Origin: a virus | Strand: one strand, 5' to 3' | IMG/VR virus record: IMGVR_UViG_3300037119_004758 | Coordinates: 1 to 21,589 of that record | Length of the DNA: 21,589 bases | Shown here: one piece after another, positions 18,681 to 21,589 of the stretch | Layout of the letters: every line of letters begins with the position of its first letter | Position numbering within the stretch: the first letter of the stretch is position 1 | Notes under the pieces: generated by a model | Database searches by the model: none | What the model saw: the letters and a program-made list of their open reading frames with translations, nothing else | Told to the model about the DNA's origin: nothing | Made by a program: the position numbers and the translations under genes

Positions 18681-20807
18681 GGCCCCAACCCGGTCGTCGG
18701 GCTCGTCCAACGCCTCGAAAAGCTCCGCGCGCAGCACCCCGTAGCGGTTGCCGGTCTCCCCGTCCAAGCCCTCGGCCCACACCTGCCGGGTCTTCACCCC
18801 GAACGGCTTCAACGCCGCCGACAACTGCGCGGGCTCCCACCCCGCGTACCGCTCGGGCCACCGGTCCGCCAACCGCGAGCACAGTACGTCGGAGTGGGCC
18901 TTCTTGTCCGTCGCCATCACCGTCGCCAAGTCAGCGGCGACCGAGTAGGCGGGTGGGGTCGCCATCGGAACCAGCCCCGAAGCCATCCCGTCCAACGTGC
19001 CCGCACGCTCCCGCAGCAGCTTCCCGCGCAGGCAGATCGCCTCAGCGTCCAGGCCCTCCGCCAGATACGTGCGGACCGCGCCGGCCAGCACCTCCAAGCC
19101 GTCATCACCCGTGCCGCGGAGCAGGCCGCAGCCCTTCACGTCCGGGCTCAGCAAGCTCGCGTCCAAGCCCTCGCCGTAGGCGCCGGCCCCGAGGATGGCT
19201 TCGGAGGCGTGCATCGTCGTGACCCGCAGCGCGAACTTCACGACGAACTGATCGCGGAACCCCGTCGGGGTGCTCTTCGAGTCCGGTTTCTGTGTCGCCG
19301 CGACTGTGATGATCCCCGTCGACGGGCCCACCTTCACCAGGTCCGTCAGCACCTCGTCGAGTTCCGCGCCGTACGTCTTGTGCCTGAACGCGCGCTGCAC
19401 CTCGTCGATGACGAACAGGATCAGCGGCATCCCCGCGCTCCGCGTCCGCGACAGTTCCTCGGTGAGCTTCCCCTGGGGGCACACCTCCGCGGGCAGCGTG
19501 CGGAGCGTGCGGTTACGCCGGTCGACCTCCGCGAGGAGTTCCTTCGCTCCGTCCAACAGGGCGAGCACCGGGTCGACGCCGGTGTCCGGGTCGGGCCGGT
19601 CGCCGTAGAACAGGCGGTGCGCGACGTGCCGGAACGGCACCCAGTCGGGGCTGCCCTTCATGTCGTGGATGCGGATCTGCACATGCGGGTCCAACGCCGC
19701 AGCCAGCGCGGGGAGCCGAGCGGAGAACGTCTTCCCCTGCCTCGGCACGGCACCGACCAGCATCGACTGCCACAGCAGGCACAGCGGCACGACCACACCG
19801 CGCTCGTTGACGCCGAACGGCCACGGCTCCCAGAAGTTGACACGACCCGTGTCAATCAGCGGGGACATACCAGCGGGCACCGACAGTGGGTCCACGTCGC
19901 ACACCCACAGCGCAACCCTGCGGGCTGAGCCTGACGCGCCGCGGACGCGGGACAGGAACACTTGCCGCTCATCCACGTCCAACCCCGACGCGATCTTCGC
20001 GCGCCTGCTCATCGCGTCGTCGGCGGTCACCCCGAACGGCAGGTCGATGACCACGCGGTAGCCGTTCGCGTCGCGGTGGATCGGCGTCGCGAACGTGATC
20101 GGGGAATCCTCACCGCACAACTTCGCCACCGTGAACGCGCGAGTCACGATCCCCGGCGACAGCTTCCGGGTGGTGTTCGGCACCACCGCCGCGGGGATCA
20201 GTGGCTTACCGGGTGTCGCGCCGAACCTGCCCAGGGCGAACAACGCCACGAACAGGACGGGGATGTGCACCCACCACGCGGTGACCACCCAACCCACCAC
20301 CGCACCCGCCGCGAGGACAGCGCCAACGACGCCGACGATGAGCGCGCGGCGATGCACCGCCGCGTCACGCTCCTTCCGCAGCTTCAAGTAGTCGGCGGTG
20401 TTCGCCTTGTCACGCTCCGCCAACCTCAGCGGCCGAGCCTCCCAGTCGAACACCCACGCCGTGACGATCGCCAACAGCCGCCACAACCCGCGGGGCGCGT
20501 ACCAACCCGCCAGGGCGAGGTACCGGGGCGAGCGGACCGCGTGGAACTGCGACACATGCCGCACCTGCCCCACGGCCCACGTCACGGCCTGCTTCCGCTG
20601 CTCGGCTTCCCGCAGCCATGGCGCCACCACCGGCCGGCGTTCGGGGGCTTCCACCTGCCACGGCGCCGGCACCGGGGCAGCGCGGATCGCCACCTCCGCA
20701 GCCGGTCGCACCGGGAGGTCCACGAGTTCGGCGTCCACCACGGGGCCCGCGACTTCCAACTCGGCGCTCACAGCGTCGCCGTCGGCTGCGTCATCAGCGC
20801 TCGCCAC
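18678..20807 (-). CDS. FtsK/SpoIIIE/TraB-like DNA translocase
   Basis: This protein of about 709 aa is an ATP-driven pump for double-stranded DNA. Residues 1-60 are acidic/Pro-rich, and a membrane hairpin lies at about 155-193 (RALIVGVVGAVLAAGAVVGW, then VLFVALFAL). The motor has Walker A GAVPRQGKT (352-360) and Walker B ILFVIDEV (463-470), followed by GIITVAATQKPDS, FALRVTTMHASEAILG and KGCGLLRGT, the usual FtsK motif order. The C-terminus (640-700: LADRWPERYAGW, LKPFGVKTRQVW) resembles a winged helix for DNA recognition. GTG 20807 is preferred for its GGGAGG site; GTG 20771 (GTGA overlap, 697 aa) and GTG 20819 are alternatives. Family and neighbours suggest TraB/TraSA-type transfer rather than cell division. 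Confidence 0.85.
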   Translation of the reverse strand: MASADDAADGDAVSAELEVAGPVVDAELVDLPVRPAAEVAIRAAPVPAPWQVEAPERRPVVAPWLREAEQRKQAVTWAVGQVRHVSQFHAVRSPRYLALAGWYAPRGLWRLLAIVTAWVFDWEARPLRLAERDKANTADYLKLRKERDAAVHRRALIVGVVGAVLAAGAVVGWVVTAWWVHIPVLFVALFALGRFGATPGKPLIPAAVVPNTTRKLSPGIVTRAFTVAKLCGEDSPITFATPIHRDANGYRVVIDLPFGVTADDAMSRRAKIASGLDVDERQVFLSRVRGASGSARRVALWVCDVDPLSVPAGMSPLIDTGRVNFWEPWPFGVNERGVVVPLCLLWQSMLVGAVPRQGKTFSARLPALAAALDPHVQIRIHDMKGSPDWVPFRHVAHRLFYGDRPDPDTGVDPVLALLDGAKELLAEVDRRNRTLRTLPAEVCPQGKLTEELSRTRSAGMPLILFVIDEVQRAFRHKTYGAELDEVLTDLVKVGPSTGIITVAATQKPDSKSTPTGFRDQFVVKFALRVTTMHASEAILGAGAYGEGLDASLLSPDVKGCGLLRGTGDDGLEVLAGAVRTYLAEGLDAEAICLRGKLLRERAGTLDGMASGLVPMATPPAYSVAADLATVMATDKKAHSDVLCSRLADRWPERYAGWEPAQLSAALKPFGVKTRQVWAEGLDGETGNRYGVLRAELFEALDEPDDRVGA

Positions 20808-21010
20808 GATGCCTCCCACCTACGGAACTGCTGCAACTCCAACTCCTCACGGCGCAACTGCAGCCGGTACATCACCCACCGGAACCCGAGCAGCACCGCC
20901 CACCCACCAGCCACACCGAAGCCGACCCACCCGCCACCCGCATAGGTCATCGCCCCGGTTGAGCCGACGACGAGGAGTGCTGTGTCGGGGACGTCACCCT
21001 GGTTGGTCAC
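20768..21010 (-). CDS. Small membrane protein of the transfer operon
   Basis: This 80-aa protein has GTG 21010 in a GTGA overlap. Residues 10-45 contain two closely spaced hydrophobic stretches (ALLVVGSTGAMTYAGGG and VGFGVAGGWAVLLGF). Then comes a charged helix (YRLQLRREELELQQFRRW) and a short polar end. Small membrane proteins between the DUF2637 gene and the FtsK-like gene are a constant part of actinomycete transfer operons, where some are called Spd (plasmid spread) proteins. No sequence-specific match is claimed. Confidence 0.62.
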   Translation of the reverse strand: MTNQGDVPDTALLVVGSTGAMTYAGGGWVGFGVAGGWAVLLGFRWVMYRLQLRREELELQQFRRWEASWRALMTQPTATL

Positions 21011-21567
21011 GACACACCCACCGAGTGCAGAGGCTCGCGCGTGACATCCGGGTCACGCTGCCGGTCACGCTGACGCGCCTTCCGCTCCCGCGCCAGTCGC
21101 TTCGCCCGGTCCTCGCTGGACTCCTCGACCGTGACCGGCGCTGGCGTGGGTGGCGTGACCTTCGGCGTGACCTTGCGCGGTGCACGTGCAGCCTGGGATT
21201 TCACGGGCTGCCGGCGAGCCAACGACGCCATCACCACAACCGCCTCAACCGCCAGGACGAGCAGGACGGACAGCCACCACTCCTCGCCGTAGGCCACGAG
21301 TAGTCGGACAGCGTGGGTCAGGTTCACCACCGCCGCAGCCCCGCAGATCACCGTCATCACGACGGCGCGGATCGCCCGCGTCCACGGACCCGTGATCGGG
21401 ACACGGGGCCACAGGTGCAGCGACACGGGAACCAGCACGGTGGCGAACACGCCAGCGGCGATACGCGCGGAGCCGTCCGAGGCCGCCCACGCGACGTTCG
21501 CAGCACCGGATGCGAGGACGCCGACGGTCAGTGCGACGTTCGGACTGGTGAACTTCACCTGTACCAC
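21007..21567 (-). CDS. DUF2637/SpdB-like four-helix membrane protein
   Basis: This 186-aa protein starts at GTG 21567 with AGGAGGG 6 nt upstream (21574-21580 on the plus strand). Membrane helices are near residues 10-28, 37-55, 64-85 and 99-117. The third and fourth carry NLTHAVRLLVAYGEEWWLSV and LAVEAVVVMASLARR, close to the H-x6-G-x-xWL...P/L-x-D/E-x-LV pattern I recall for DUF2637. After residue 120 comes a Lys/Arg/Pro-rich cytoplasmic tail with a long charged helix (SSEDRAKRLARERKARQRDR). In AICEs and Streptomyces plasmids DUF2637 genes lie just upstream of the FtsK-like transfer gene, as here. Confidence 0.62.
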   Translation of the reverse strand: MVQVKFTSPNVALTVGVLASGAANVAWAASDGSARIAAGVFATVLVPVSLHLWPRVPITGPWTRAIRAVVMTVICGAAAVVNLTHAVRLLVAYGEEWWLSVLLVLAVEAVVVMASLARRQPVKSQAARAPRKVTPKVTPPTPAPVTVEESSEDRAKRLARERKARQRDRQRDPDVTREPLHSVGVS

Positions 21568-21589
21568 CGGCGACCCTCCTCGGTTGCTT

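Noticed and set aside
19962-20945. Plus-strand ORF of 327 codons opposite the translocase
   Set aside because: Antisense to the Walker-motif gene; His/Arg/Pro-rich low-complexity product.
1-21589. tRNA genes, CRISPR arrays, attachment sites, integrase or transposase
   Set aside because: No cloverleaf with CCA-proximal arms, no regularly spaced repeat-spacer pattern, no recombinase motifs or IS-type terminal repeats were seen by eye.

Overview
The window is GC-rich DNA with strongly G/C-biased third codon positions, many GTG starts and tight ATGA/GTGA gene junctions. This points to a high-GC actinobacterial host. I cannot name the species. Two modules meet tail to tail at about position 16380.

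Plus-strand module (1-16379): the late region of a long-tailed siphovirus or prophage, starting just after the capsid genes. In order it holds a partial upstream gene, a head-tail adaptor with an Ig-like N-terminus, a tail-terminator candidate, two small structural-region genes, the tail tube protein, and a tail assembly chaperone with a textbook -1 slippery heptamer (GGGAAAA, 2960-2966) that extends it into a zinc-ribbon frame. These are followed by a gp10-like tail-completion protein, a second chaperone-like gene, a small unknown, a 1284-aa tape measure protein with a C-terminal NlpC/P60-type motif, a minor/distal tail protein, a 1140-aa tail hub/spike with FN3-like and S74-type chaperone regions, and a distal fibre. 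A lysis region follows (13.6-16.4 kb): a tiny secreted peptide, a Cys-rich peptide, three small membrane proteins, an N-acetylmuramoyl-L-alanine amidase endolysin, a Cys/His-rich small protein and an r1t-like holin.

Minus-strand module (16381-21567), transcribed leftwards: a DUF2637/SpdB-like four-helix membrane protein, an 80-aa membrane protein and an FtsK/SpoIIIE/TraB-like DNA translocase. This is the order typical of the transfer module of actinomycete conjugative plasmids and AICEs. Next comes a short non-coding stretch with tandem 9-bp CGCTA iterons and nested palindromes, then a tightly coupled chain of very small genes. Several of these encode Cys-rich, zinc-ribbon-like peptides, and one encodes a membrane-anchored HExxH (M41-like) peptidase. 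Two more small unknown genes lie near the convergence point.

Read together, the window looks like a phage-plasmid or phage/AICE hybrid: virion assembly and lysis on one strand, an actinomycete double-stranded-DNA transfer module on the other. No integrase, replication initiator, repressor, tRNA or CRISPR array is visible, so integration versus plasmid maintenance cannot be decided here. The longest gaps without a gene are about 150 nt (16573-16725) and 136 nt (18542-18677); both hold inverted repeats. Functions are assigned from motifs, order and recalled family resemblance; no database search was run.
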